Assembly (NCBI RefSeq): GCF_020179835.1
Contig: NZ_JAIUDA010000014.1
Location: 1-64,000, forward strand
Direction of reading: 5' to 3'
Length of the DNA: 64,000 nt
Source of the DNA: Pantoea sp. alder81
GTDB taxonomy: Bacteria > Pseudomonadota > Gammaproteobacteria > Enterobacterales > Enterobacteriaceae
A program made the translations under genes and the position numbers. Positions 24,691 to 32,929 of this stretch are shown piece after piece. The notes under the pieces were generated by a model that saw only the letters and a program-made list of their open reading frames with translations, did no database searches and had not been told where the DNA came from. Numbering within the stretch: the first letter of the stretch is position 1; every line of letters starts with the position of its first letter.

Positions 24691-25026
24691 TTAAACGGAT
24701 CTTGCCGCAGTACTTTGCTGAGGCGTTCTCCCTCTTACCCTTGCAAGCGCTGCAGAGGATTTATCCAGAATGCTGTTGCCCGCTAGCTTCGGCTGAACCT
24801 GTGTCCTTTTTCTGTTGAACTTATCAAGCCAGCTCCGAAAATGCCCCGTCATCGCGCTGGCATGTTGCTGATCGGGAGTACGGTAAATCAGTAACCGGCT
24901 GACCGTCTGATGGCTCTGATCGAGAAGATAAATTTCATATCCCCCATCCCGATTTTCGCATTCAATTGCTGTGAAATGCATAGCTGGCCAGCGGTTAACC
25001 CGCTCCAGAAACTCGCTCATTATCAT
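24691..25026 (-). CDS. Hypothetical 111-aa protein
   Basis: Begins MIMSEFLERVNRWPAMHF; AGGAA lies five bases before the first ATG. The first 70 residues look folded, with alternating beta strands (YEIYLLDQSHQTVSRLLIYR) and a helix (SAMTGHFRSWLDKFNRK). The C-terminus is basic and probably disordered. No family recognised. It is convergent with bluF. Confidence 0.45.
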   Translation of the reverse strand: MIMSEFLERVNRWPAMHFTAIECENRDGGYEIYLLDQSHQTVSRLLIYRTPDQQHASAMTGHFRSWLDKFNRKRTQVQPKLAGNSILDKSSAALARVRGRTPQQSTAARSV

Positions 25027-25206
25027 AATTATTCCTATTCTAATTATTCGCAGGCTTTTACTTTTTTCACTGGTCCGCCCAGATTAGTCGCAGTCAGCGG
25101 CTTTGCAAGTTTGAGGGCCATTTAAAATTGTAAAGATGTGGGGGCTGAGGCAGCTCAGGATTTGAAAAGCCTTTTGGGTCTACTGAAAATTTGCAGGAGC
25201 AAATGT

Positions 25207-25488
25207 ATGATCAGTAACGAACGTATGCAGAGCATCGCTGAAAATGAAATTGATGATGTCCCCGAAATCAGGGAAATGGCCCGGGAAATTCTGGATTACA
25301 GGCGCGCGTTGTCTAAACCTTGGGCCATCATAGAGCCACTGGGTTCAAAATATGTTGAAGATGGTAAAGGCGCTATGGTCTGGGCCGCCCGTTACAGCGG
25401 CCGTCATGACATCCCTCTTTACCGGCTGGATGATGATGCACTTCCGGCTGGTGTAAAAAGCAGTAAACCCGCAAAAAAGGTCAGGTAA
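25207..25488 (+). CDS. Hypothetical 93-aa protein
   Basis: The ATG at 25207 follows a GCAGGAGC site; the ATG four bases earlier is followed by an early stop. MISNERMQSIAENEIDDVPE is acidic and helical, and the C-terminus is Lys-rich (VKSSKPAKKVR). No family recognised. Same strand as the YmgA-like genes that follow, but separated by about 190 bp. Confidence 0.5.
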   Translation: MISNERMQSIAENEIDDVPEIREMAREILDYRRALSKPWAIIEPLGSKYVEDGKGAMVWAARYSGRHDIPLYRLDDDALPAGVKSSKPAKKVR

Positions 25489-25676
25489 AACATAAAATTA
25501 ACGTGGTACTTTTTCAGCTTAACCAGATTGTGAAATCAGAGACGTGCAGAATAAACCTGATGTGGAGATGTAGTTTCTTCGCGGGTATTACACTCCAATA
25601 ATCTCTGAATCAGGTTGTGTTACGGGAGGTTGGACCTGTGGTAAAATGTTCTGAAGTGACACCTGCCGGAAAATTT

Positions 25677-25943
25677 ATGAAAAATACACCTGAAGATGAT
25701 ATGACGGAAATTCTCATCGGTGAAGCCGTGACCGAGCTTCTGGAAACCCGGGCAGCCATTTCATGGCACGCCCTGCTGCAAAAATTGCAGTCGGCGATGA
25801 ACAAAGAAACCAGTGAAGTCCGGAGCCAGGCCATTCAGCGTGCGATTGATGAGGTCAGGCAGGAAATGCAGTCAAAATCCGGAGGGAAGGAAACCAGGCC
25901 GGGATCCGGGCAGCACGAGCCATCACGTCCCAAACTGCATTAA
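25677..25943 (+). CDS. YmgA-like connector protein
   Basis: 88 residues from MKNTPEDDMTE, with GCCGGA upstream; the longer frame has an unlikely N-terminus. The core IGEAVTELLETRAAISWHAL and the following QKLQSAM helix follow E. coli YmgA ITGQAVLQILRMKINFSLQTL. A polar tail follows (SKSGGKETRPGSGQHEPS), like the polar tail of YmgA, which has nearly the same length (90 aa). Probable role: small regulator acting with the Rcs system. It appears intact. Confidence 0.65.
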   Translation: MKNTPEDDMTEILIGEAVTELLETRAAISWHALLQKLQSAMNKETSEVRSQAIQRAIDEVRQEMQSKSGGKETRPGSGQHEPSRPKLH

Positions 25944-26029
25944 TACACCTTCAGGCCTGGCCGCTACGGTTTCTGTAAGCGGGGTATTTTGATAGACTGT
26001 ACATCTATCCACATACGGACGGAGGTCAT

Positions 26030-26227
26030 GTGAATAATGACGACGCCGCCGAAGATATCTACGCCGTCATCGGGACGGTAGTAGCACGCCTTCTAAAGCC
26101 GGGTGAACACCTCACACTTCACGAAATTACCACGGCTCTTCATGCGATGGGCGAAACAGATGCTGGTCAGGATGTGCGTAATGCCTGTCGGGCTGCTATC
26201 AGAATGCTGGCCCGCCAGATGCACTGA
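26030..26227 (+). CDS. Short YmgA-like protein
   Basis: Starts with GTG after CGGAGG. 65 residues: MNNDDAAEDIYAVIGTVVAR, then LLKPGEHLTLHEITTALHAMG. This is the I-G-x-V-V-x-x-L ... L-T-L-x-E-I pattern shared with the other small proteins here. CTGTACAT (25997-26004) stands about 25 bases before the start, as before ycgZ copy 1. It appears intact but lacks the polar tail. Confidence 0.6.
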   Translation: MNNDDAAEDIYAVIGTVVARLLKPGEHLTLHEITTALHAMGETDAGQDVRNACRAAIRMLARQMH

Positions 26228-26366
26228 CGTTAGTTTTCAGTGTGTCGCCAGACCAATACGTCAAGGCTGGCGGGCGCGATACTCTCTTGTTTCATGAACA
26301 GAATCTTTGTACCTGCAGCTGTGAATCGCTAATCAATATCCTTTACTTAATTTCACGCCGTTAATG

Positions 26367-26633
26367 CTACGCCCTTTCACTTTCGGGCGTACGGCCCAGC
26401 ACAATTTCCAGTGTCTTGCGCAGCACATCGAGATGAACAACGCCAGTTTCATTCTCGATTTCGGCAACGAGGCACAGGATAAGCATTTAAGTTGTTACCT
26501 TTCTGCCTTCAATGACTATGGTCCTGATAGCCGCATCCAGCACCTTCGTTTCGGCAGACAAGTCGTCTCCCGCATCGCGGAAGTGATGAATGATCGCTGC
26601 TTCGGTGGTCTGGATGTGGGTAGATTGCTGCAT
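26367..26633 (-). pseudogene. ariR: ariR copy 2 with one internal stop codon
   Basis: Reading from the ATG at 26633 (GGA seven bases upstream), 48 codons lead to a TAA at 26487-26489. The same frame then continues for 39 more codons to TAG. Ignoring the TAA, the product is 88 aa, exactly AriR length, and both halves match: EAAIIHHFRDAG and EGRKVTT before, AEIENE and DVLRKTLEIVLGRTPE after. The TAA stands where a Lys is expected (VTNKSL), so one AAA-to-TAA change would explain it. It is the third gene of the minus-strand ycgZ-ymgA-ariR order. Confidence 0.8.
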
Positions 26634-26803
26634 TTTAATTCCATATTCCTTTCGGAAGTTAATGAGTTTTTGAGATAACGGTTTACGAGCCGCTTTCTCT
26701 GAAGTCCCTGTGGTTTGCAAAATACTGCTTTACAGTTAAGTGTTAATCGTTGTCACCGGCACCGCTGGGGTCAAAACCGGCTAAAAGAGACTGAGCGGCA
26801 TCT

Positions 26804-27007
26804 TCATTCTGTGAAAGCTTTGGGGGCTATTTCTTCAAGAGCCAGCTTCAGGGCTGATGTCCGTGTCGGAACCGCCTCATCTGCCATCATCTTTTCCAGG
26901 TGCTCTCTGAGCGACTGTGCGCTGATTCTGCTACCCGCGCAAAGCAGCTGGACGCTCGCCTCACCAAGAACAATATCTTTGAGTTTGCTGTTTTCGTAGT
27001 TGCTCAT
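26804..27007 (-). CDS. ymgA: YmgA-like connector protein in the ycgZ operon
   Basis: 67 residues from MSNYENSKLKDIVLGEASVQ, with GAGGCGG upstream. The LGEASVQLLCAGSRISAQSL motif and EHLEKMMADEAV follow the YmgA pattern. It lies between ycgZ and the damaged ariR, the same order as in E. coli, which strengthens the call. It is shorter than E. coli YmgA (90 aa) because the polar tail is absent. Confidence 0.72.
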   Translation of the reverse strand: MSNYENSKLKDIVLGEASVQLLCAGSRISAQSLREHLEKMMADEAVPTRTSALKLALEEIAPKAFTE

Positions 27008-27112
27008 TTCCGCCTCTACGGTATTGACCACCCAGGGTAAAAAAATAAGACACCACGGCGGGTGTCTTGTCTGAAGTACAGGTTCAGACCGGTATTACAG
27101 GCACGCCCGGCA

Positions 27113-27349
27113 TCAGAAGAGCATGGCAATCAGTGACTGGTAGTGTCGCTCTTCATGCGCGCTCGCCGCATTCTCAAGACGCTTCAGTAAAACTGAGCAG
27201 ATCGCTTTGCGATTTAGGGTTTTACCGGCCTGAAAAATTTCAACCACGACTTGCCCCATTGTCTCCTGCTGGTTAGCGTGTGCTGAAATGTTATGAAAAT
27301 GAGCAATGTCGCTGGCAGTATCCGGGTGTGTATTAACGTTCTGACGCAT
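27113..27349 (-). CDS. ycgZ: YcgZ-like connector protein, copy 2
   Basis: 78 residues from the ATG at 27349 (AGAGG six bases upstream), exactly E. coli YcgZ length. Near match through QQETMGQVVVEIFQAGKTLN, RKAICSVLLKRLE and EERHYQSLIAMLF. It is the first gene of the conserved operon. A TGTAC/GTACA inverted pair lies around 27420-27448 in its leader region and CTGTATA at 27401, candidate operator or promoter elements. Confidence 0.82.
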   Translation of the reverse strand: MRQNVNTHPDTASDIAHFHNISAHANQQETMGQVVVEIFQAGKTLNRKAICSVLLKRLENAASAHEERHYQSLIAMLF

Positions 27350-28204
27350 GGGCAACCTCTCAGATGGTTAAAATTTATCGGCTCTGTCTGAGCGTAAAGT
27401 TATACAGTTACTTCAAACTTGTACACGGATTGTGTTTTGGTACAGGTGTGTTTTTGTTGCAAAAAGTGCTATTGTTTTATTTTCATAAAGTTGCGTGCCA
27501 TCACTTTTGTTTTTATTCTGAGTTTATTTCTTGAGCTTAGTTGTACAGAATTAAATGCCCATGTAAGAAAATGTAATTCACCAAGATTTGACAGTTTTAC
27601 CTCCACCGGCCGTGTTGCCCGCCCTCCTGACGGCCTCAATCTGTCTGCCGACCCAATGATATAAAAAGCTTCTTCCCCTCATGATATGCGCGCCCGTCAG
27701 CCATACGGACACTTCCCTGCCCGACCGCCTTTGAAGCAGCGACCTCTCAGGCGCTCTGAAGTCAGACGGTCGGAGACGAAAGAAAGAACCCGCGGCAACA
27801 CTCATAGCAACGAAGAACCCAGTAGTTACAGCATTCAACTAAAAGCATTAAACGACTTACCGGCCCTGCGGGCCGGGCGGCGGCGGCTGGTCAGTGAGGG
27901 CAACCGGGGTGCAGGTACGGCTCGGGTCCTGGCTGAGAGGGGCGCGGGGTTCAGGTTCAGCTCGGTGTGTGGGGTTAACAGGAGTGTTATTGTGTGTTGT
28001 AACTACAAGTGTATGTTGTGCCGCCGATCGCAGCTACGCTGCGCATCAGAGTTATAAAGTGTAAAATCGGCGTTTCCTCCACAACCGGCGGATAATGGCC
28101 TCCTTATAGTTAGCCGCATTGCCACCGATCATGGTCATAGCGGCCTACAGACGGATCCATAATCCCGGGGTAGCCTAATCGACGACGCAAGACTGCAGCC
28201 TGTA
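27350..28204. other. Gene-poor, GC-shifting region
   Basis: The first 200 bp is AT-rich promoter DNA for ycgZ. From 27600 composition becomes GC-rich and repetitive, with a perfect 7-bp hairpin CCGGCCC/GGGCCGG at 27860-27876. ORFs in both directions have biased, unnatural composition. It looks like eroded coding DNA of mobile origin; I recognise nothing. Confidence 0.35.
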
Positions 28205-28465
28205 TCAGCTTTGTTCCACCACTCGGTGCTGGTTGGGTAAATTTCTCTTCCAGAGTGTCCTGTGACCTGGAACAACCGTCAAGCACAGCATGGTGCCTTC
28301 GGGGATAGTGGCCATCAGCGCGTTTATTTTCTTTAACCCCGACTGTTTAGACGGTGAGCGTGCCGGCCTCAGGTGGTTTATGAAGGCGCTGCACGGCCTG
28401 CTGAACTGTGCTGGCCAGCAGGTAGCGGTCGTAGCGAACCACTTAGGAGGTTCGCTCATAAACAT
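28205..28465 (-). pseudogene. Relic resembling a conjugative transfer ATPase
   Basis: The frame contains ALMATIPEGTMLCLTVVP, and in the next frame QDTLEEKFTQ follows directly. Upstream in that other frame is RYDRYLLASTVQQAVQRL. Together they read like a piece of a TraC/VirB4-like transfer ATPase of integrative conjugative elements, broken by frameshifts. The identification is by eye and uncertain; the fragmentary state is clear. Relics of ssb and an integrase nearby support a mobile-element origin. Confidence 0.3.
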
Positions 28466-28715
28466 TATCAGCTGATGCCTGAATTTTGAGTGAATGTCTT
28501 ACCGGGGGAACTGGTGCTGCTGGGGCTGCTGAACGCATTCCACCACCAGCGCAAGCGGCAAAGATGGCGTTAAATTTGATCTGAAAAGTTCCGGTATAGA
28601 TAAAACAGGCTTCACTGTGCTCAACTCTGCAGCATGCTTGTATCAACATCTCTTTTTGCGTTTTAACAAAACGCCGACCAAAGTCAGCGTTTTGTTATCT
28701 GCACCTTCAGGTGAC

Positions 28716-28955
28716 CTAATGCGGCGGGTGCGTTATATCACCGCGTCCCTGTAGCAGGCCATCGATTGAGATATTTTCGTCCAGTGCGTCCCAGTGAATA
28801 CCATGGGGAGACATTTCGTAATCTTTAAGCTGTTCGGCAGAGGCGTTGCGAAGCCGGGGAAACCATGAAAGTGGTACGCCGATTATCCGCTCGTCTGAGA
28901 GTTCGACCCACATCATGTGATTATCGAACCGAACGTTCTTAGTTGAAATAATCAT
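28716..28955 (-). CDS. DUF2442-family protein
   Basis: 79 residues with GGAGG six bases before the ATG. The sequence has the DUF2442 pattern: FDNHMMWVELSDERIIGVPL, then SWFPRLRNASAEQLKDYEM and GIHWDALDENISIDGLL. This small beta-alpha domain is common on plasmids and islands, often beside DUF4160 proteins in toxin-antitoxin-like pairs. No DUF4160 partner is visible here. The gene appears intact although it stands among relics. Confidence 0.85.
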   Translation of the reverse strand: MIISTKNVRFDNHMMWVELSDERIIGVPLSWFPRLRNASAEQLKDYEMSPHGIHWDALDENISIDGLLQGRGDITHPPH

Positions 28956-29223
28956 TCCAGGCCTCCAAAAGCATGAGTTGGTGTTGCCTTATAACTTACG
29001 TCAGCTCTTTTACAGTTCTGTAATAAAACCCAATAAATTTGCAAGTTTTCAACCGTCGACAGTCAGAATTTTACTTCTGTACCGGCCTTTCTCACATAAA
29101 TATGAGCAGGTTCGCGTGGATTACCTTCGTTAAAGTAGTAAAAGAAACGAAAACTGTTTAGCCGTAGTGTTGCAGACATCGTCATAACCTATAAAGGATT
29201 ATGGTGAAAATTACTGAAGCGGT

Positions 29224-29640
29224 CTAAACGCAGCGAGGGGTCAGAGAGAGGACGATGCATGTTTCGCCATCGAGGTCATCGCATTCTCCTGCAGGCTGCG
29301 ACTGCGCCGCTGGCTGCTGAGACACGGGCTGAGCGTCCTTGTCTCGTTGCGAGCTACAATTGCCCTTACCGTTATTTCCACTGCATTTTTGTTGCGGAGC
29401 GATTTTAGGCTGTAATGGCGTATATTTAGGCTGCCCACGGTTGCCACTGTACTGCTGCTGAACGCTGTTTTGTGCACGGTCACCTAAAATCTGCTCAGTG
29501 CCGCCAACGTTCACGAAAATTTCGTCGAGTATTTATCCTGTCCGTTTTGATCCTGCCACTTGCGGGTGCGCAGTTGCCCCTCAATGTAGACTTGAGAACC
29601 TTTGCGAATGAATTCGCCAGCGTGGATACTAACCCTTTGA
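29224..29640 (-). pseudogene. ssb: Decayed single-stranded DNA-binding protein gene
   Basis: One frame reads AGEFIRKGSQVYIEGQLRTR, then KWQDQNGQDKYST, and stops; the next frame continues FVNVGGTEQILGDR and a Gln-rich tail. This is the middle and end of a mobile-element SSB, which normally reads IEGQLRTRKWQDQNGQ...TEIVVNVGGTMQMLG. The N-terminal half is missing, one frameshift lies near 29520 and the acidic C-terminal tip (normally DDDIPF) is degraded to DDLDGETC. SSBs of this type accompany conjugative elements. Confidence 0.75.
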
Positions 29641-30182
29641 CCGCCGGGGCGCTGCTTGAGAGGGTTATCTGTTCGGCCATAGCTGTCTCCTGGTTGGCAA
29701 AGGCTTTCGTAAGTTGAGTGACGATCCTCATTCCTTAGAGGACCGTAAACAATTCGAAATCAGATATTTGAAACGTAAAATTTGTTATCTACCTATGGCG
29801 CTTAATTTATGACCACTGTTGCACGGTGCAACACTGCTCACTTTTTAACCTCTGTTGCGCGGTGCAACAGCGCTCACTTTTTGAACACACATTGACCGGC
29901 TAATCATTTTTTTGAGTTCCAACAGACGCGCGCAGGCTTTGAACGATTTCTTTTACACGCTCTTCACTGCACGTCTGCCGGCTTTCAGTACGGGAAGGCT
30001 TAAAGAGCCGCAGTTTAGGGCGTGATGAAGGGCTCATGTGATCAGGTATTTTTCGAACGTTTTTTGCAGGATATAGCCCTCCCTGCCGGGCCTCTTTGAA
30101 GCACCGTCAGCAACCAGCCAAGCGGGTTTTGCAGGCTGCCTTCACGCTACGCACGAATTACATTCGACAGCACCAGGGCGGA
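29641..30182. other. Region between ssb relic and replication-protein relic
   Basis: No convincing gene. It holds two copies of a TGTTGC...GCAACA palindrome at 29817-29869 and otherwise unassigned, partly GC-rich DNA. Confidence 0.35.
29817..29869. repeat. Two palindromic repeats TGTTGCRCGGTGCAACA
   Basis: Copies at 29817-29833 and 29853-29869, start to start 36 bp. The six-base arms TGTTGC/TGCAACA are identical and the flanking CTCACTTTTT also repeats after each copy, so the direct repeat is about 35 bp. They lie upstream of the minus-strand ssb relic and look like paired repressor or plasmid-type operator sites. Confidence 0.55.
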
Positions 30183-30626
30183 TTACTCAGGTGACAGCGC
30201 CTGCAGCTGGCGGTTAACCATGTCACGGTCTTCTGGTTTCAGCAGTGAGCCGAAATCATCTGACAGGCAAACCGAACCGGTTACGTATGTTTTATCTGTA
30301 TTATTAGTAAAACTACGTACGTAACTGTTCGGATTCCGAACCCGGCTGTTATTCCGGGCACTCTCACTGTGTTCGGAATCCGAACCGGGCTTATGATCAT
30401 GCATTTTTAAGCTGAGTTCGGAATCCGAACCCGGTGAGCATCCTGTCTGGCCGAGTGCGGCACGACGGTTCAATTCTTCAGGACTTTGAGCTGAGCCCAG
30501 ACGGGCCTCAATCACCTGGGGATGGCTGCGATGATGAAGCATTGTGGGATCAAGCCGGATTTCACTGATGATTGTTTTTGCCGTGGCGCTGATAGTGCGG
30601 TTACTGCTCAGGCAGGCTGCAGCCAC
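30183..30626 (-). CDS. Fragment of an island replication-associated protein (STY4528-like?)
   Basis: 147 residues. The N-terminal half (IISEIRLDPTMLHHRSHPQV and EELNRRAALGQTGC) and the C-terminal end (SVCLSDDFGSLLKPEDRDMV) recall proteins of the STY4528 type carried by SPI-7/PFGI-1-like elements, known to me only as replication-associated. The start is uncertain and the protein is shorter than expected, so it is probably a 3' fragment. The middle is encoded by three palindromic DNA repeats. Confidence 0.35.
   Translation of the reverse strand: MAAACLSSNRTISATAKTIISEIRLDPTMLHHRSHPQVIEARLGSAQSPEELNRRAALGQTGCSPGSDSELSLKMHDHKPGSDSEHSESARNNSRVRNPNSYVRSFTNNTDKTYVTGSVCLSDDFGSLLKPEDRDMVNRQLQALSPE
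30327..30434. repeat. Three palindromic repeats GTTCGGAWTCCGAAC
   Basis: Copies start at 30327, 30371 and 30416, i.e. 44 and 45 bp apart (about four helical turns, same face). Each is a perfect 15-bp palindrome with an A or T at the centre, and flanking CCGG is also shared. They lie inside the coding frame of the gene above. Spacing and symmetry suggest protein binding sites. Confidence 0.6.
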
Positions 30627-30930
30627 TATTTAAGCCAGTGCGGATCGAACGTTTCTGCATCACTAAATGACAATGGCTCATGATGCTACGCGCATATATT
30701 TCCTCTAACCCTACTCTTTTCATACATGACGCGTTTACAGAAGTTGAGTCAGCCCGTGATGCATTACATCCGGAGTATCCTGCTGATAATCTCTTTTGAT
30801 GCTCTGCCTTTTCCCGGCGTTGCCAGCTGCAGCTGCATTTTTCATAGGATGGGAAATGGCACCGTCACTGCTCAAAGCGTACAGGCGAATAATTATCCAG
30901 CCTATTTTATCAAGCGGAAATAGGCTCTGC
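30627..30930. other. Short gene-free stretch
   Basis: About 300 bp. ORFs exist on both strands (for example 30735-30953 minus) but none has a ribosome binding site or recognisable product. Confidence 0.3.
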
Positions 30931-31251
30931 TCAAGAAACAACCGGCGTGGCATGCTGAGTGGCTTTCGCTGGAGCTGTGTGCGTAAAGTACTTACCGTGC
31001 ACGCTTAAAATGAATTCATCGTCCGGCTGGCCGTTTAGTAATATTCTTGCCTTGAAAATGGCGATGTAACGTTGATCTTCAAACCAGACGAGTGAACGAA
31101 ATTCATAATGACCGGAAGGTGAAGCAAGCCACGATGTTCCCCTGAGTGCAGCCTTAAGGTCAGGACATTCAGATGCAACGCGGATTGCAACGGAAAGGAC
31201 CAGATCGAAGGGCGTACGCAACTCATTCAGAAACGAGCGGGTTATGGACAT
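30931..31251 (-). CDS. Hypothetical 106-aa protein
   Basis: Start taken at MSITRSFLNELRTPFDLVLS with GAAGAAA upstream; a longer frame reaches into the repeat at 31366. The protein has a folded look: helices, then paired strands (SGHYEFRSLVWFEDQRYIAI, FKARILLNGQPDDEFILSV). No family recognised. It could be an intact cargo gene of the decayed element. Confidence 0.4.
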   Translation of the reverse strand: MSITRSFLNELRTPFDLVLSVAIRVASECPDLKAALRGTSWLASPSGHYEFRSLVWFEDQRYIAIFKARILLNGQPDDEFILSVHGKYFTHTAPAKATQHATPVVS

Positions 31252-31365
31252 GGTTTCTTCAGAAAACAGAGAAACATTGCTCCTGTCGGGAATGTTTGCC
31301 CGAAGGATGTGGGGCGGAGCCGGATGGTTGAATGTATCTTCATCGTCAGGCGGTAGGAGCCGTGA

Positions 31366-31505
31366 TTGACGATATCTGCTTCCAAAGGCGGGCAAATGTA
31401 CCACACTGATGTGTTCTCCCTTTTCAGGCTACAGGAGTGTTGTTTGCATCTACCCGAAGGCGGTCATCTCAAGCTACAGAACATTGATGGTTGTCCGAAG
31501 ACAAC
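31366..31505. repeat. ~140-bp structured repeat, copy A
   Basis: About 80% identical by eye to 33155-33293, in the same orientation. It contains the shared stretch CCACACTGATGTGTTCTCCC and ends in a hairpin GTTGTC-CGAA-GACAAC (31490-31505). The second copy has GTTGCC-ATAA-GGCAAC at the same place: a base-pair change that keeps the stem. Confidence 0.75.
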
Positions 31506-31599
31506 ATAAGAAGCGTTTAAATAATAGCGTTTGCTTAAGGCAAATTACAAGAGCCTTTTATTCATCTTACTCATCTGTCCGGTTATAAATCCGGGCAAC

Positions 31600-32452
31600 T
31601 TAAGCACCACGTCCATCACCGTGCCCAAGATCCATTGACACTAAAGCCTCAGCCTCTTTGCGACTCATGCCATTTTCTAAATGATGATTTACGGCATCCT
31701 TTGAATAAGCATACCTGAGACTGTGAGGCGCATGGAACCCGGTCATTCCACTTTCACGTAATACGTTATGATAACGGTCAAGCGCCTGATGAAGCGTTGG
31801 TTTATCGATTAATTTACCGTTATTTCGTTCTATGTAGCGAATAGGTTCATTTAACAGGTTAACAACCTTCTCTTTATCACAAACGGTGGCATCACGTGGA
31901 CGCCCTCCTTTAGAGCCAAACACAACTCGAACATTATTATTTCCGGCTTCTAAATTTTTTCGCCAGGTCTTAAGTGATTTTGCCGACTGAACCGTTTCCT
32001 CTGCACGTAGCCCAATATATCTGGCGAGCTGAACACCTAACGCAACCCCACTGTCTTTTCTGAAACGGTTAAAATAATTTCTCTGAAACGTTCGTCCGAA
32101 ATGGCAACTTTAGTGCCTTCCCGACTGGCTCCTGAAATATTCAGTGCCTTATTACTTAATTTCTCATGTGCAGGATTAGCCAGACGTTAAGTCCGCCTTG
32201 TGAAAGGATTGAACGTAAAGCGGCCATTTCATTTTGCAGGGTGCGTGACGAGATACTTTCATCCTGACGGCTACGAATATAATTTTCGAGATGCCTGATT
32301 TTAATATGGCTAACGTCCCGAATCTGAATATTAAGGGTTGCCAGTCGCTCAGAAAAGCGACTGGCAATCTTTGAACGATCAGAAACCGTTTTAAAACTTC
32401 CTCCACCCTGACGTGCGAGCGTGACGAGCTGCTTACCTAATTTAACAGACAA
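31600..32452 (-). pseudogene. Broken tyrosine recombinase / integrase
   Basis: Translation starts with TTG after AAGGAG (MSVKLGKQLVTLARQGGGSF). The N-terminal core-binding part stays in frame to about 32215, then shifts to a second frame (ANPAHEKLSNKALNISGASR) and again near 32055 to a third (LGVQLARYIGLRAEE, GSKGGRPRDATV). The catalytic HSLRY and LGHG motifs are present, but the C-terminus ends at GDGRGA before the nucleophilic Tyr. It resembles the integrase-domain proteins of enterobacterial plasmids and islands. It cannot be active. Confidence 0.8.
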
Positions 32453-32870
32453 TTTTTATCTCCTTCAGAACCTACAGCTGTAAGCCCATCAACCCACAGC
32501 TGTATGACTCTGAAACTGTACATCTCTTCCCCGATGACACGGTTGCTTTTGCGCTTCCTGCGTCTCGACTGGTATCTGTGCATCGGGGCGGCGAAATGTT
32601 GAGTTCTTGCGAGGCTCCCCAGGTCTCTGACCTGTTTGCGGCTTGCGCCGTGCTGACGTTAGTCAGTCTGCCTCCGTACACCAGTTTCCTGATGTCGCCA
32701 TCGATACCGAGTCGATCATTCTCCTTCTAATAAAACGCCCTTAACGGGTTGTTCGTTAACGTCGCGTCATGGTTAATAAATAGCCAGCTGAGCATCTGAA
32801 AACACGTAATACGTGCACGTCAGAATGTACCGGCATGCTGAAAACCGCACTGTACGTGCGTTTGACCGTT
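32453..32870. other. Leader region of the integrase relic
   Basis: The palindrome TACAGCTGTA stands at 32472 and CACAGCTGTA follows about 25 bases later, next to the integrase start, perhaps its operator. Other small inverted repeats (CACGTAATACGTG near 32802) follow. No gene. Confidence 0.35.
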
Positions 32871-32874
32871 ATGC

Positions 32875-32929
32875 GCTGCGCGCGTCACTTTGTTCTCGTT
32901 TCACTCGATCCAAAGTGACGCCGCGCAGC
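32875..32929. repeat. Large hairpin with 18-bp stem
   Basis: CTGCGCGCGTCACTTTG (32876-32892) is the complement of 32911-32928 with a single bulged C at 32921, and one more G-C pair closes the base. The loop is 18 bases. It lies between the integrase relic and repeat copy B. It is not followed by T residues. Confidence 0.75.

Noticed and set aside
27578..28057. Overlapping ORFs on both strands
   Set aside because: Biased Arg/Pro/Gly composition and no recognisable domain; more likely eroded DNA.
31366..31505. Hammerhead ribozyme in the duplicated element (contains CTGATG)
   Set aside because: The remaining core (CUGAUGA...GAAA with three stems) cannot be laid out; only the short motif matches by chance.
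32472..32681. 69-codon minus-strand ORF before the integrase relic
   Set aside because: Ser/Thr/Cys-rich, no start signal, overlaps the operator-like palindromes.
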